This document shows positions 46,133-58,163 of a stretch of 64,000 nt of DNA, one piece after another. The notes below the pieces were generated by a model. That model had not been told where the DNA came from. It saw nothing but the letters and a program-made list of their open reading frames with translations, and did not search any database. The stretch is from Isoetes taiwanensis (lineage: Eukaryota; Streptophyta; Lycopodiopsida; Isoetales; Isoetaceae). Position numbers and translations under genes: made by a program. The stretch is from contig JAJEKV010000004.1 in the NCBI GenBank assembly GCA_021234155.1, positions 25,211,662-25,275,661 of the forward strand, given 5' to 3'. Numbering within the stretch: the stretch's first letter is position 1; every line of letters starts with the position of its first letter.

Positions 46133-46178
46133 TTCATGGTTTTCCCCAATAACCTGAAAGGGCGGGGTTTTTAGTCCA
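46133..46178 (+). repeat. Degenerate solo copy of the LINE hairpin
   Basis: TTCATGGTTTTCCCCAATAA CC, GGGCGGGGTTTTTAGTCC keeps the spacing and inner motifs of the hairpins at 35188 and 43350, but the outer stem is lost. Confidence 0.45.
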
Positions 46179-46369
46179 GTTCATAAGCTCGAAATGTGGG
46201 CTGGCTGGGCATGTTTCTGCTAACAGAGTCTGCATATAGTTTGGTTGAGCTTCCCATTATTTCGGAGCTATGGTTATGATGTTTTGGTATTTTGACTATG
46301 TTCTTTGCTTCTGATGCTCATGTGTTATATTTCATTTGATTATGTTATCATTATCTAGCAAATTACTTG

Positions 46370-47380
46370 TGACGTCCCCTACTTCATCTACGATGCTCCC
46401 ATCATATCAGAAGCCAGAGTTCATCCCTCTGGGAACCAAGTTGACAGAGGTCGTCCACCTTACAACAAAGGAATCGATGAGGAAGAATGGACGTGTCATT
46501 TATCCCGTCTTCCCTCGGGACCGTCCTAGATGCGGAAGCATAAATAAACATGAGCACATGACATCAAATAGAAATAGCTCCACCTCGAAGGGTGACTCAC
46601 CATAGCATACATATGTAAGAACGTCAACGACATCATCGTGGGGGAGATCCTACCCAAGGCTGAGACTCAAGGGGAATGGACTGACGGCTTGGGTCTCCAT
46701 AGATCATCACAGACAGAATTCATGTCAATGGATTGGGCTGGCATAGGAACATGGTTGTCAGGTAGTCCTCTCCATTTGCCCCTCCTGTGTATACTGTCAA
46801 GGTCGCACCAAGAAAGGGAGAGAAGGGGATGCACACCAATATCCGAGAGCGCACGCTCCCAAAACAAAGGCAAATTGGAATTGTATTCAATGATATCAAT
46901 ACATGAAGTACAATGATATAAACAAAACGGTGATACTAAGAATAGTATTAGTCGTTCACCCACCGCCTACTAATAACAGTCGTTACAACACTACATTAGT
47001 ACACATTTATTTATTATAAAGTTGGTTATTAGGGGACCACCCATTTAATTACGCTTAATTAACTATATGGATGCAAGACTAATCTCCCGGTGTAGGAAGA
47101 GGATGCTTCTTCCATCGTGGCCGTGGAGACAGTGCACTATAATGCCTAGGATGATCGCTCATGCCTATACCTTTCGTCGCCCTTGGCATGGAGGATGGCG
47201 TCCTCCCCGTAGTAGGCATTAATTAGAGGTGCTTTCCTATCAATGCATGAACTAATTGATCTCTTATCTCTCAATTTCGTCTACTTCCGTGGCGACGGAA
47301 GTAGACTTCTTAATCTACCTCACACTCACATATCGGTTCTGTGTCGACTACTTCGGTGACGAGTCGACCTTTGCATTTCT
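46370..47380. other. Possible LTR/flank of the chromovirus relic
   Basis: Begins with GTGACGTCCCCTACTTCATC, text reminiscent of LTR termini, and lies immediately 3' (minus sense) of the chromodomain relic. No second LTR is in view, so this is tentative. No gene recognised. Confidence 0.3.
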
Positions 47381-47387
47381 CCATGAA

Positions 47388-48391
47388 TTAAAGGTACTGC
47401 TTCTTCAAATCTAATAGTAGTACGCACATAGCGTCTTCCACAGGTAAGTGTGTCCACTTCACTAAGTATTGGAGAAATTGGGATCTTCTTGTTTTCTTGT
47501 AGGACTTGTCAAGAAGAACTTCTGGGACAATCTCAAGTTGGTCGTCTGTCATTTCGAATAACTCTGTTGTCTCCAATACCTCCTTTGGATTAGGAGTGTG
47601 CCTCTTCAGGAGACTTACATGGAAGACCCTATGGATTTTGAGGTGTGCTGGCAGATCCAACTTATAGGATTGGTTACCTACTCTTTTGGTTATCCTGAAT
47701 GGCCCAGCCCATCTTGGAGCAACCTTCTTGCAATTGCCAATGCGGAGCTTCGCTTGTTTAACCTTGATCTTCAGCTATACGTTGTCCCTTATTTGGAACT
47801 CTCTTACTGTTCTGTGCTTATGGGCTATGCTCTTCTGCCAGCTCCTTGCTACTAGAAGATATCCTTTCACTTCCTCCATCAATTATTGCATGTCGGCTAG
47901 CATCTGCTGGATACTTCTATCTTGGACATAGGATTGTGCCAAGTGTCTTGGATCAAGCATTGGTAGCCGTAGTTGATCATGAATGGCGACACTTGAGATT
48001 ACTCCTACTTGGTGCTATTGTGTGCAAACTCCACCAAGTGAATGCAATCATCCCACTTTGATTGCTTGTTCCAGACATAATTCCTCAACATATCTTCAAG
48101 TATCCGATTCCTACGCTCCGTCTGCCCATCCGTCTGAAGGTGATATGCCGTGCTCATCGATAGCTTCGTCTTGATGGTGGTGAAGAGGTCTTGCCAAAAT
48201 GCACTCATGAACTTCGAATCCCTATTAGAGATTATCTCCCTTGGCATCCCATGGAGTCGGAAGATCTCCTTTGTGAACAACACGGCAGTATCCAATGCCG
48301 TATCAGTGGTCCTGCATGGCACAAAATGCACAGCAAACAGAGGCTGGTTTTTGGACTTCAATAGTTCACAAGTTGCCCTAAAATGGAACAC
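47388..48391 (-). mobile_element. Ty3/gypsy chromovirus relic: integrase and chromodomain
   Basis: The 5' part (48391-48005) encodes integrase core text: TTDTALDTAVLFTKEIFRLH, NRDSKFMSAFW and STAYHLQTDGQTERRN, with the second Asp and catalytic Glu visible. After a stretch with stops (SPFMINYGYQC near 47990) the frame recovers as AHLKIHRVFHVSLLKRH and a chromodomain-like end (QYLVKWTHLPVEDAMC, about 47490-47420). Family knowledge: chromovirus integrases carry a C-terminal chromodomain that guides insertion into marked chromatin. Protease, RT and RNase H are absent, and stops are frequent, so it is inactive. Confidence 0.85.
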
Positions 48392-48399
48392 ATAACTCC

Positions 48400-48712
48400 C
48401 TGATTTAGAACAAGAAAAGCCCTAAAATAGAACATGAACGTACCTGCAATGGAACGAGTTTGAACCCTAGATGCAACACCCTTGCATCAGTTTCAGCACC
48501 TATTTATCCCCAAATTGGAACTCTAAATATGCCAATACACAATTTATCACACATAATAACAAGACAAACACAACAACGCCAACATACTTTGCAAGATTTG
48601 CATTAGATTGTCAATATTCATTGTCAACACAAAACCAACTTCATAAAATTTGCATTACATAAACCCTTTGTGACCAGCTTAATGGAATTTGCATTACATA
48701 AACCCTTTGCAC
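48400..48712. other. Junction between the gypsy relic and the pogo-like gene
   Basis: No gene. Includes a direct repeat of GCATTACATAAACCCTTTG (48653 and 48692) that may belong to the 3' end of the pogo-like element. Confidence 0.4.
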
Positions 48713-48713
48713 A

Positions 48714-51097
48714 TTACATTACATAATCAGATCTGTAAATGCTACTAACAGACCTCATTCTTTGTGAGGTTCTTCTACCAATGTTCATGCCTTCACGATG
48801 TGTAAGGCCAAGAGCTGCATCTCGTGGGTGCATAGAATAGAGGAACATGGGGGAATCTTCATGGAAGACGGATTGGGAAACAGAATTTTGAGCTTCAGAT
48901 CGTATGCCATGATAGCATTCATGTGTATCTTCAATGCTACAATCTACCTCACTTGGGCTGACTGGCAGCTGACTATCTTCATACAGTTGATGGTGTGCTT
49001 CAACATGATTGTCATTTTGATTACCTTGGAGGACAACCTCCAACTCCATATCCTCCTACAATAAGTACCATTTTAATACAAATGTACAATACAAAGAGAA
49101 ACTTGACCAAATAACTTGAAATCAATTACTTACATGGAAGTTATCTTGTTGCATGTCTTTTAACTGGTTTTCTTCATCACAGCTGTGATATTCGTCTTCT
49201 TCAGCAGCAGCCTACAATACATTGTGTTGATACTACAAAGTAGAAAACCAAAAACAACATATGACATACCTTTGTTGCTCGTTGCTTCATCCTTTTCTCT
49301 CTTAACCTAGCAACTGCTGCTGCTGCTCTGGCTTGCCTTGATATGGCTGCCTCTATCACAGGGTGATTTCTTGGACCAAAGGCAGGGAACATGTTAGATT
49401 CTTTGAGCCTCTTCAACTCAGCCCTTTCTTGTTCCTTAGCTTCTCTAATTCTCTTCTTCTGTTCTTGTAATTCCTTTCTCTTTTTGGCAGCTTCTTCTCT
49501 TGCCTTTTTTTTTCTCTTGTTTCTCCTTTTCTTCCCTCTCAAAACGTGCTATCATTTCAGCTTTTGTTACAAGCAAGGTGCCACTTATGTCCTTTGGTAC
49601 AAATGATCTGCCTCTAGTTCTACCATCTAGACTTACAGCAGGAAGACAATTACTGCTAGAAGGAATGTTCACATTACCTTCTACACCATTCTGAACTGCA
49701 TCATTATGAGGTTGAGAAGGACCTTGTGGCTGAACAACAGTTTGTGCATGCAATTGAACACCAACTCCTTGAAGCTCTGGCTGCACTTTCGTTCTATCAA
49801 ATGGAAAGATCCATGTTCTTCTAAAACCTGATTTGATGTTATTTTCGGTTAGTGATGAGTCAAGAGCTTCCCTAACTATAGCAGTGAGGTCTTCCTTTGC
49901 TGGCTCAATTCTCAAATGGTTAATTGAATAATTGTGTCTAATTGTCCTAAAAGCCTCCTTAAAAGAACGGAAACATGCAACATCCAGGGGCTGAAGCCTA
50001 TGACTCGTATGGGGAGGGAGCTTCAAAATGTGTATTCCATTTTCAGCTGCTAGTTTTAGTGTCTCTAAAGAGACGTGGCTTCCATGCCCATCAAGTATGA
50101 GAAGATGAGGATTGGCCTTAGAAACACCACCTGGCACCTTTTTTCTGAAATGGGCCACCCAAGCTTTAAAAAGATCATTGGTCATCCAAGCCCTTTTCTG
50201 CATGCTAACAGCAGCCTCTGGTTCACAACCTTCTAAGTATTCCTCTCTAAACCTCATACCTTTTAAAATGTATAGGTTGGGTAGTTTCTCACCTGCAGCA
50301 TTTACACAAGACAACACTGTCAACCACTCTCTATTCTTTGTGGTCACCTCATTAACAGTCTTGGCATTCCTCTTACTTAACACCTTCACCCCCATTTCCT
50401 TACCAGCTTGGATGCCTGATTCATCAGCATTCCACACATGATTAGCATCAAAACTATAAGTCAACTCCAACTCATCATAAAAAGCATCTAGGTTAGGCTG
50501 GCTAACAGCATAAGCTCTAGCATTATCAATAATTTGTGCCTTTCTTAATGACATGTCTGGGTGACGATTTCTAAAGCACCTCCACCACTTCAATCCTGGG
50601 ATTCCATCCTTGAATGGAGTCATTCTACCTGCACAAATATCAGCAACCTTCAGTCTCAACATGGTGACTGTAACTCCAGTACGTTGTGCAATCATTTGAA
50701 GGCACCACTCCACCAATTGATCTTCTTCCTGGACTGTCAAAGCTCTAGGTTTCTTGCCCATCTTGGACCAAGAAATGTGAAATAAATGGTTTCTTAGAGT
50801 AGTGTGAGGAATACCATACATCCTAGCAACCTTTCTCACTGATAAGAAGCCCTCATCTACATCTAATTTTGCCTTCTCAAGGTTTTCAAGGGACCAACCA
50901 CCACGTTTCATATTCCTTATAACCTTCTTTCTGGAATTAACATTGGCAGGTTGAGCAGTAGGGGCATCAGATGGATTATCAGCAAGGATTCTAGTCCTGT
51001 TAGCAGCTCTAGGCCCTGATGGCATGTTTCTCAAGATAGTGGCAACATCTAGAGATGTCTGATCAAGGACTCTTCCTGATCTAGTAGAGATAGGCAT
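48714..51097 (-). CDS. Pogo-like (Tc1-mariner, CENP-B/jerky type) transposase, three exons, one frameshift
   Basis: Exons 51097-49270, 49211-49134 and 49055-48714 have GT-AG borders and join in phase 0. The N-terminus has helix-turn-helix text (LSVRKVARMYGIPHTTLRNH), followed by the DDE_1 catalytic core: Asp in VWNADESGIQAG, Asp in LLILDGHGSHVS, and the final Asp in HTSHRLQPLDVACF. Then comes a basic coiled coil (KRIREAKEQERAELKRL). A run of nine A near 49515-49523 shifts the frame: without it the protein would be about 750 aa, with it the reading ends after 550. Family knowledge: pogo elements cut and paste at TA, and host proteins such as CENP-B derive from them. The start at 51097 is the first good ATG. 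Apart from the slip the core looks intact. Confidence 0.85.
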
Positions 51098-51119
51098 GAT
51101 GGGAAGCGTATGCAATGAG

Positions 51120-52685
51120 GGGATGCAAGGAAGTGTTGCATGGCTGATAGAAGCAGGGAGTAATATCTAGCAACCTGGCGCTCATCACAATTCAAAATTC
51201 AAACTATGAGCTGCTTTGGAAAGAAGAACTGAAATCTTAATCAATGATCACGATGAAAAGCACACAAGGATTGGTGACATGGATGGTTTGCAGTCCTTGA
51301 ATTAGGAGGGAAAGACATGCATGACCTGGAAAAGAAAGATCTAGAAGAAGCCGTTAACAGATTGATAATCCTAATGGTTGAGGCATATACCATTCATTAT
51401 ATGCACCTCTCCATGCAGTTGATCTTGACCATACCCAGTGGTTCTTGATCCTGCATAAAAGGTGAGTGGCTGATGTTAAAAGTATCTAGCGCCAAAATTG
51501 CATGCATCAAAAAAGCAGGTGGAGAAGACCTAATTGTGGTGGCTATGAACAATGATTCAGCCGAGAAACTTGATGAAATTAACTCTTCCCATGCACCAAA
51601 AATAGCTACTTCATGTTCCAGTCTGGGCAAATCATGTTCCATAAGCGTGGCGTGTCTGCACCATCAACGGTCAGTAGACGCACCATATTTAGAAGCAGCT
51701 GCACCAATCGAAGCTGCCGCCATTTCCATTTCATGGCATTGAGTGACCCATTCAAGGGCACCCGGGTGTCGAATGAGGGACGCTGCTGCACCAATTCAGG
51801 AACCCTAACGCACCAAAGTAGGGCACAAAAGTTTCTAATTTGTGGCACACTGTGTACTTTTTTTTTGGCACATCGTGACCCGTTGGGACGGGCGCGTTGC
51901 CAAATACGGACGCCCTACTCTAATAGGTATCAGCTGCTTCTTGATTTGTTTATCACTAAACAAAAAGATGTTATTTCTCTCATCGAAGCTGAATACCAAA
52001 TCAATGAGGCAAAAGAGCAGAGAGTAGCATATCATATCGGATCTTTGGGAAGACCACCTTTATTCGGCACCCCTCACCGGAAAACAGGCCAGAAACAGAA
52101 AAAATTACAAAACACATGGCCAAGAAAATATTTAAACTATTGAAAAACATGCCAAAAATAGGGGCAACAACTTTTCCGGCCTGTTTTCTGGTGTATTGGG
52201 GGGGGGTGGGGTGGGGATAAGGAAGGCTACTCGATCTTTCTATACAATAGAAAAATTAGAGGCTTTTTGATAATTAAAATACAAGGCATTTTCACAATTC
52301 TTGCAATATATAAGGGCATTTTTAAATTTTTTCCAAAATATATGTTAGTGCATTTTTTTAGTGTATTTTACTGGAAGTTTTCTAATTTTTTTGGTCGGAA
52401 AATTGCCAATGGGATGACCGGAATTTAAGAGAAATGGGTGGATTTTTTAGGGGCCGAACTACCCTATTTTCAAGCCATGCTTTGCAAGAACAGATGTTGC
52501 AATATTTCCATGCATCCTACATGGCATAGAGAATACTACAATGTATGTCACCACGTTTTTGTACACTCGTATCAATTGTTATAAGTGTGATACACACCCG
52601 CCTTCAAGTTAACAAAAGTTTAGTTAGCACCATTTTTTAAGATAATTTTGAACTTTAACCAAAAGCACCACTTTTAAGCTAAGAC
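51120..52685. other. Flank of the pogo-like gene; no recognised gene
   Basis: Two plus-strand open frames have protein-like text (KIACIKKAGGEDLIVVAMN at 51490-51550; DLFITKQKDVISLIEAEYQI at 51945-52005) but no identifiable motif. Inverted 14-bp segments ACCGGAAAACAGGCC and GGCCTGTTTTCTGG(T) lie at about 52076 and 52178. A block with AAATACAAGGCATTTT at 52280 recurs at 54000. Confidence 0.35.
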
Positions 52686-52689
52686 AGAC

Positions 52690-53029
52690 TGTTCAACTCT
52701 GAAACTTCGGCCTCCTTTCCATGGAGATGACAAGATCCAGTCGCAGCACTGCAAAACATTCGTTTGGTAATTCTAGCATGGTACATGGTGGAATTGGAAA
52801 AGAATCAGCAGACGAAGACAGAACAACTTCGAATTCCAGGAGCGTTAGAGCCATTGCCAGTGTCAAATGGGAAGTAATAAGCATGGACTTCATAACAGGG
52901 CTTCCAAGAACCATAAGGGGCAAGGATGCCTTAATGGTAGTAGTCGACAAGTTGTCCCTACCAACGTCCATATCATTCTCTTCCTTAGCTTCTAAAGTTT
53001 CCAGAAATGCCATTTCCGTGTTGGTTTGA
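52690..53029 (+). mobile_element. Internally deleted Ty3/gypsy relic: leader start joined to integrase
   Basis: The frame starts at 52721 (MEMTRSSRSTAKHSFGN), matching the relic at 34453. After about 45 codons it passes directly into integrase text KWEVISMDFITGLPRT, GKDALMVVVDKLS, containing the first catalytic Asp. Capsid, protease, RT and RNase H are missing, so this is a deletion product. The frame ends at the TGA near 53029. Confidence 0.65.
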
Positions 53030-53059
53030 GGTCTGTAACTGTAGTAATTTGAGTGGGAG

Positions 53060-54600
53060 CCCTTATTTGGACCAACTACGGGCATCCCACCCTAAAAGAC
53101 TGGGATGCCAGATTTAGAGCAAGAAATAGAACATGTGGCCTCTCTGGAAAGGGGCAGAAAGATGTCCGAGTTGGAAAAATAAAACAATGCCAATGCCGCA
53201 CAGTATGATGGCCAGGGCACTCCATTTTGCTTCTCAGGCAAGACGGCTGTGGACAATCTTTTCAATACATTTTATAGAAGAATATAAACTTTGTAATCGG
53301 TCTTCTGCTAGGGTGTCCTTTGCAATTCCACTTATAAATCGCTATTTCAACATCCTTGTGGAGGATACTTCAAGTGACAGAGAAGAAAAATGGAGCTTTA
53401 ACAAGGACTACAAGGACTACTCCAGGATGAAGTTATGAAAAATGGAGCTTTGACAAGGACTACTCCAGGATGAAGTTATATCTTCAGAAGTGGACCCATA
53501 AGCAATTGATCATAGAAGTAGTTTTCCAAATATGTTGAAGTAGCTGCTATGAATAGATGGTAGTCACAGAATCCAGAACCGATGCTTAGATTGCTCGAAA
53601 GCTTGGAAAAAGCTTCTTCCACAGTCAGTGATGCGAAGAATTGTGGAGGATCTTATTATGTCGAGGCTCACACTGACACTCTCGATATCCATGGTTGGAT
53701 CCTTGGCTTCCTCTTTTGGGAACGGCCAAAATGAAAACAGCTTCGGCCAAAATGAAAAAAGCTTGGGATTTTAGAAATGGGATGGGAGGCTGAGGAAAGA
53801 ATCACAAATTATGTGCAAAATCTATTTCAGATTGGAATGGGAGATTGGAATGGTAAAAGAAGAGCTGAGGACATGAAAAGGCATGTAGAAGGAATGGCGT
53901 GCACGGAGATGGAACTGGATCGCCGGACTTCACCGCACAGATATACTCCAAGGGCATTTTGACAATAACAAAAAATATAAAGGAATTTTCATAATTATTG
54001 CAAAATACAAAGGCATTTTTAGAATTTTCCTTATATTTTTTAGGGTAGGCTAGCCTCATATGCCAAGCGGGTTAGAGATGTTGCAATTTTCGAGCACTGC
54101 AAAGTAACCGTACAGCCAAAATGCAGGTGCGTTTGCAGGAGGCATAGCCCCCTTCACTAAGACCTAGGGGGAACTCCTTGGTTCTTCAAATTGTTGGGCA
54201 TTATGAAATTCGTGAGTTTGGCACTTATTTGAACCAGTCATGCCACTAAAATATTTTCAGAAGATTTACATTTCATCTCGTTTAGGCCAACAATAGAGCA
54301 ATATAACTGATGCAAGTCTGTCCGATATTATTTTGCGCATAACAGACTTCCCCCGGGATTAAATGAATGGTAGAATCCAATTCAAGTGCTTCCCATGGCA
54401 GTATAAATGAAAGATTATGCCAAAAGAAAGAAATGAATGGGTCAAAAAGGTGCTCATAAAGAGTTGGGAGCAGCCTATTATCTTATTAACATCACTGCAA
54501 TCGTGGATGCTTCCTTACGTAGAAGAAAGCAAACCACAACCAACCTATTGGCATATTTCATCTTTTGGAGTTTCAAAACCTGGGTTATCAACAGGTTTGC
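53060..54600. other. Intergenic stretch and 3' flank of DLST
   Basis: No gene recognised. A tandem duplication of GAAAAATGGAGCTTT(A/G)ACAAG lies at about 53385-53480. AT-rich text at 53950-54030 resembles 52266-52340. The part right of 54350 is probably the DLST 3' untranslated region. Confidence 0.4.
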
Positions 54601-54625
54601 TATGCATGATCCCAGGGAATGCTCA

Positions 54626-57600
54626 TTAGACATCAAGAAGTAATCGACTTGGATCCTCTACAACATCCTTGATACGGGACAAGAAAAGGACAGCCTCTCT
54701 TCCATCAATAAGACGATGGTCATATGTAAGTGCAACATTCATGATTGGCCTTGGTACAATGTTCTCACCAATCACAGTAGCTCTAGAAATAACTTTATGC
54801 ATCCCAAGGATTGCTGACTGCAAAATATAGCAAGGAAAGAGCAAATAAGACAAGCCAAATTCTAAAGGAAGAACTGTACTGCAAAATATATTATGGAGAG
54901 AGTAAATAAGACAAGCACTTTAAAAAGGAACAACTGTACAAACCTGAGATTATGATGGAGATAGTAAATAAGACAAACCAAACTTTAAAAAGGAAGAACT
55001 GTACAAACCTGAGGTGGGTTAATGATTGGAGTGCTCAACACACTTCCATAGACTCCACCATTTGAAATAGTAAACGTTCCTCCAGCCATGTCATCAATGG
55101 ATATTGTACCATCCTTGGCCTTCCTTCCTAGATCTGCAATTGTCTTTTCAATTTCGGCAAAATTCAATCTATCTGCACCTCGGATCACAGGTACCACAAG
55201 TCCCTATATCAAACAAATGCAATGTCAGATACGCATCACATAAAAAGGTTCCCTAATTTCCCACACAGCAAAACCTTAGGGGTGGCAACAGCAATGCTTA
55301 TATCCACATAGTCCCTGTATATTATGTCATCGCCATCAATTACTGCATTCACAACAGCTTGCTGCTCCAATGCACTGACAGCTGCCTGAAAAATAACATA
55401 GAAGATGGCATAATCTTCATAAGATCCCAAAAGATCATGCAGTTTATCCAAAATCCTTACAGCTCACCTTTACAAATGCAGACATAAAACCCAACTTTAC
55501 ACCATGCCTCTCTTGAAAGGCATCCTTGTATTTTGACCTCAACTGCATCAAATTTGTCCTGCAAGAAACATAGAACCTTACAATATCAATTTTAGCCATC
55601 CTAGATATGGTTCTGAAGCATAAGCTTCCCTGCTATTTTCCTTCTGTTTGTTAAGTGAAAAAGGCTTCTTCTCAAAGGACATGAAAATAGAGTGCACATA
55701 CATATCAATTTCATTGAAAGTGGTAAGCAGAGCGAAGGTATTCTGTGAATCCTTTAGACGTGCAGCAACTCGTTTCCGAAGCCGCGTCATTGGGACCTGA
55801 AGTACAGTCATGAGAAATTAATCATTGACCTGAAGTATCCGTGCATTATGTAGCCTACCCTTCTTTCTTTATCCTTGAGAGGGAGAATTGGTTCTGACGC
55901 AGCAGGATGCCTTGCCTTCATTTCCACTGGGATTTGAGGAGGTTTAGGTTCAGAGGACTTTGGCGGTGGGGATGGGGGCGCTGATGAAACAGAAGGCTGA
56001 GGTTCTGTTCCAACAGGCTCTGTTTTTTCTGTGACCGTGGCAGAGGCAGTTTCCCCCTTGGTTACAACAGCAATCTTCCGCCCTGGTTGTACCGTGTCCC
56101 CAACATTGAACAATAACTGCAAAGACAAATTAAATTTTGTAACCATCTATATCTATGAAATGAATGCACGATGTGACTCCTTGATTGGAACACACCTGCT
56201 CAACAACGCCACCTTCAGGGGTACGGACATCCACTGTGACCTGCAAAAATTGCAATCAGACATTTTAAATATCATACTGACAGAACAGGCAGCACGAGAG
56301 AATGAAATTCGTGAACAACCTTGTCAGTTTCAATTTGTGCAATAATGTCATCCGCTGCCACAGACTCCCCAGGCTCTGTAGATTTGGAACATTAATCTGA
56401 AGTACAGAGTGAAGTCATGCTCAATATACATTCAGGCATGCAGTAGATCTTACTTTTTAAAAAGGCTGCAACAGTCCCATCTGTTATCGATTCGCCCATG
56501 GGTGGCACTAGTACATCAACTGTCCCATCTGCCACATTTAGAATAACCTCAAAAAGGGTCGTCAAGACATTTCACAATGTAACAGACGACTTTCATGGGC
56601 ATCAGAAAAATGAAATGTCATTCTAACTGCTCAAAGTTGAACAAAGACTGGTCAAGTAGATAGATAGAGGTTAATAATCAGTCCATACAAGAAGACCATC
56701 CAGCAATTTATACTTCCTTCCTTGAAATTTCAATTAAGAACAAGCCCTAAACCCCCAGAAAGAAAGAAAGCAAGCAGTGCAGATTTTCTGCACAACTTAC
56801 ATACCTGCACCTGATGCAAAGTATCTCACTTCTGGGGTCAGTTTCTGAGGATGTCTGCAAGAAGAAAAACATCTCGTTAAGCCTGCATATATGTGGCATA
56901 GTCAGCCCCATACAGTATCTTGAATGAAGAATGTGAAAAGTACCTGTATTTTCCATTGAGAAAAGCTGTAAGGTAAATGAAATAAAAACCATCATAAGAA
57001 GAAGAGCACAAATATCAAAACCACCTAACAGGGAAGGAGTTACATATAAATACCAGGAAATGAGGAGGAAGTATTGTACGTTCTAGAAAAAGGAAGGATT
57101 CTCTCGTACATTGACTGCAGGTCAATAGAGACACAATTCAGTTACTTATGTTCTCTCCAATAAAGTGCAAAACCACACAATCGTAATCCAACGTGATGTA
57201 TGAATACACAAGTATTCTTAGTCCGCATTGCAATTTACAATTATGACACAAGCTGGTATAGAATAAAGTGCAAAGATGACCACAAACTACAGCGTCATTA
57301 GAAACTTCAATCAGTTTTGGAATACACAACTGTGCAGGTTTATGTTAACAAAAAATACACGCCCTCATACAGAGTCCAAGATGGTTGACTGCCATCCTGT
57401 GCAAGTAAAATACGAGCCAATAAGCTGGATCATATATCCTATTTGTTGTAATATAGATACAACCTAAATTTTAAATTTCGGCCCTAAAAATGCACCTTCT
57501 TCACTGTGGCTCCAAGATCGATATAAGAAACTGAGATTGGATCAATCAAACAAGTACTTAAAAGGCAACAAGATAGAGTCCTAGACATGCTCAGTACATC

Positions 57601-57777
57601 AAAACAAGTGCGTACAACAGAGAAATTTTACTAGAAACTCACACTTGAATTCTCGTTCAATGCAGGCTGCTCCAGCTTACAAGATGTAGAAGATGCATAG
57701 CAAAAGGTTTTAAACCTATTATGTCTCCGAGAAAAGGCCAAAGCCGCCGCGCGCCCTCGCCCCAGCAAGGCTGCCAT
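54626..57777 (-). CDS. DLST: Dihydrolipoyl succinyltransferase, E2 of mitochondrial 2-oxoglutarate dehydrogenase, twelve exons
   Basis: Exons 57777-57645, 56965-56944, 56854-56805, 56528-56454, 56375-56320, 56240-56196, 56116-55859, 55796-55702, 55558-55468, 55385-55275, 55203-55009 and 54817-54626 join in frame to 440 aa (usual about 460). A basic, Ser/Ala-rich transit peptide ([19 protein letters not shown]) precedes the lipoyl domain ([12 protein letters not shown] ... QIETDKVTVDV, lipoyl Lys112). A Pro-rich linker follows, then the catalytic domain ([53 protein letters not shown]) ending with [12 protein letters not shown] (His411, Asp415). It transfers succinyl groups to CoA in the TCA cycle. 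No obvious E1/E3-binding domain is seen, as is usual for this E2 in plants. Exon 1 must use the weaker gtgtga donor to keep the frame; a gtgagt two bases downstream is out of phase. Exon 2 is only 22 nt. Confidence 0.94.
54850..55012. repeat. Tandem repeat of about 60 bp in the last DLST intron, copying the donor
   Basis: Three degenerate units of GTAAATAAGACAA(G/A)CC...TTTAAAAAGGAA(G/C)AACTGTACAAACCTGAG lie in intron 11. On the minus strand each ends like the exon 11 border CTCAG|gtttgtacagtt, so the intron carries at least one decoy 5' splice site (at about 54946). Confidence 0.7.
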
Positions 57778-58163
57778 TGGCGTGTCAGCGGAGGTAACCT
57801 TGCTTCTTTTTGGTAGAAGCTTCTTTTTGGGTTGCCCGACAGTAACCTTGCTGAGTCATAGATGCCAGCGAGGCACTATGAATAAAAGGTGGATATAATA
57901 CGTGCGACGTGGACAAAACGTTAGGCTTTTTTTTTCTAAAAAACAATTTATTTGCGGGTTGTCTAACCCGAGGTGCACGATTTCGTGACATGTATCCTAT
58001 GTGTATGCCACATGTAATTGCCTTTCCGGCTTGGAAAAAATGCCCCTCCCCATTTCGAAACAGCATCACAAACTCCGTCGAACATGGCCATGGCCATAAC
58101 TGCTCAGCCCTAGCCCCAGCCCATTTCAGCTTCTGAAGATTTGCCAAACAGTTTTTGGAGGGC
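57778..58163. promoter_or_regulatory. Probable shared promoter between DLST and the divergent exon
   Basis: 386 bp separate the DLST start codon (minus) from the ATG of a putative plus-strand exon at 58164. The stretch is GC-richer than its flanks and lacks an evident TATA box on either side. A direct repeat AAGGTTAC...AGAAGCTTCT near 57795-57855 is present. That it drives both genes is inference. Confidence 0.4.

Noticed and set aside
51473-52143. Two plus-strand frames next to the pogo-like gene
   Set aside because: Text is plausible, but no motif, start context or splice link supports a gene.
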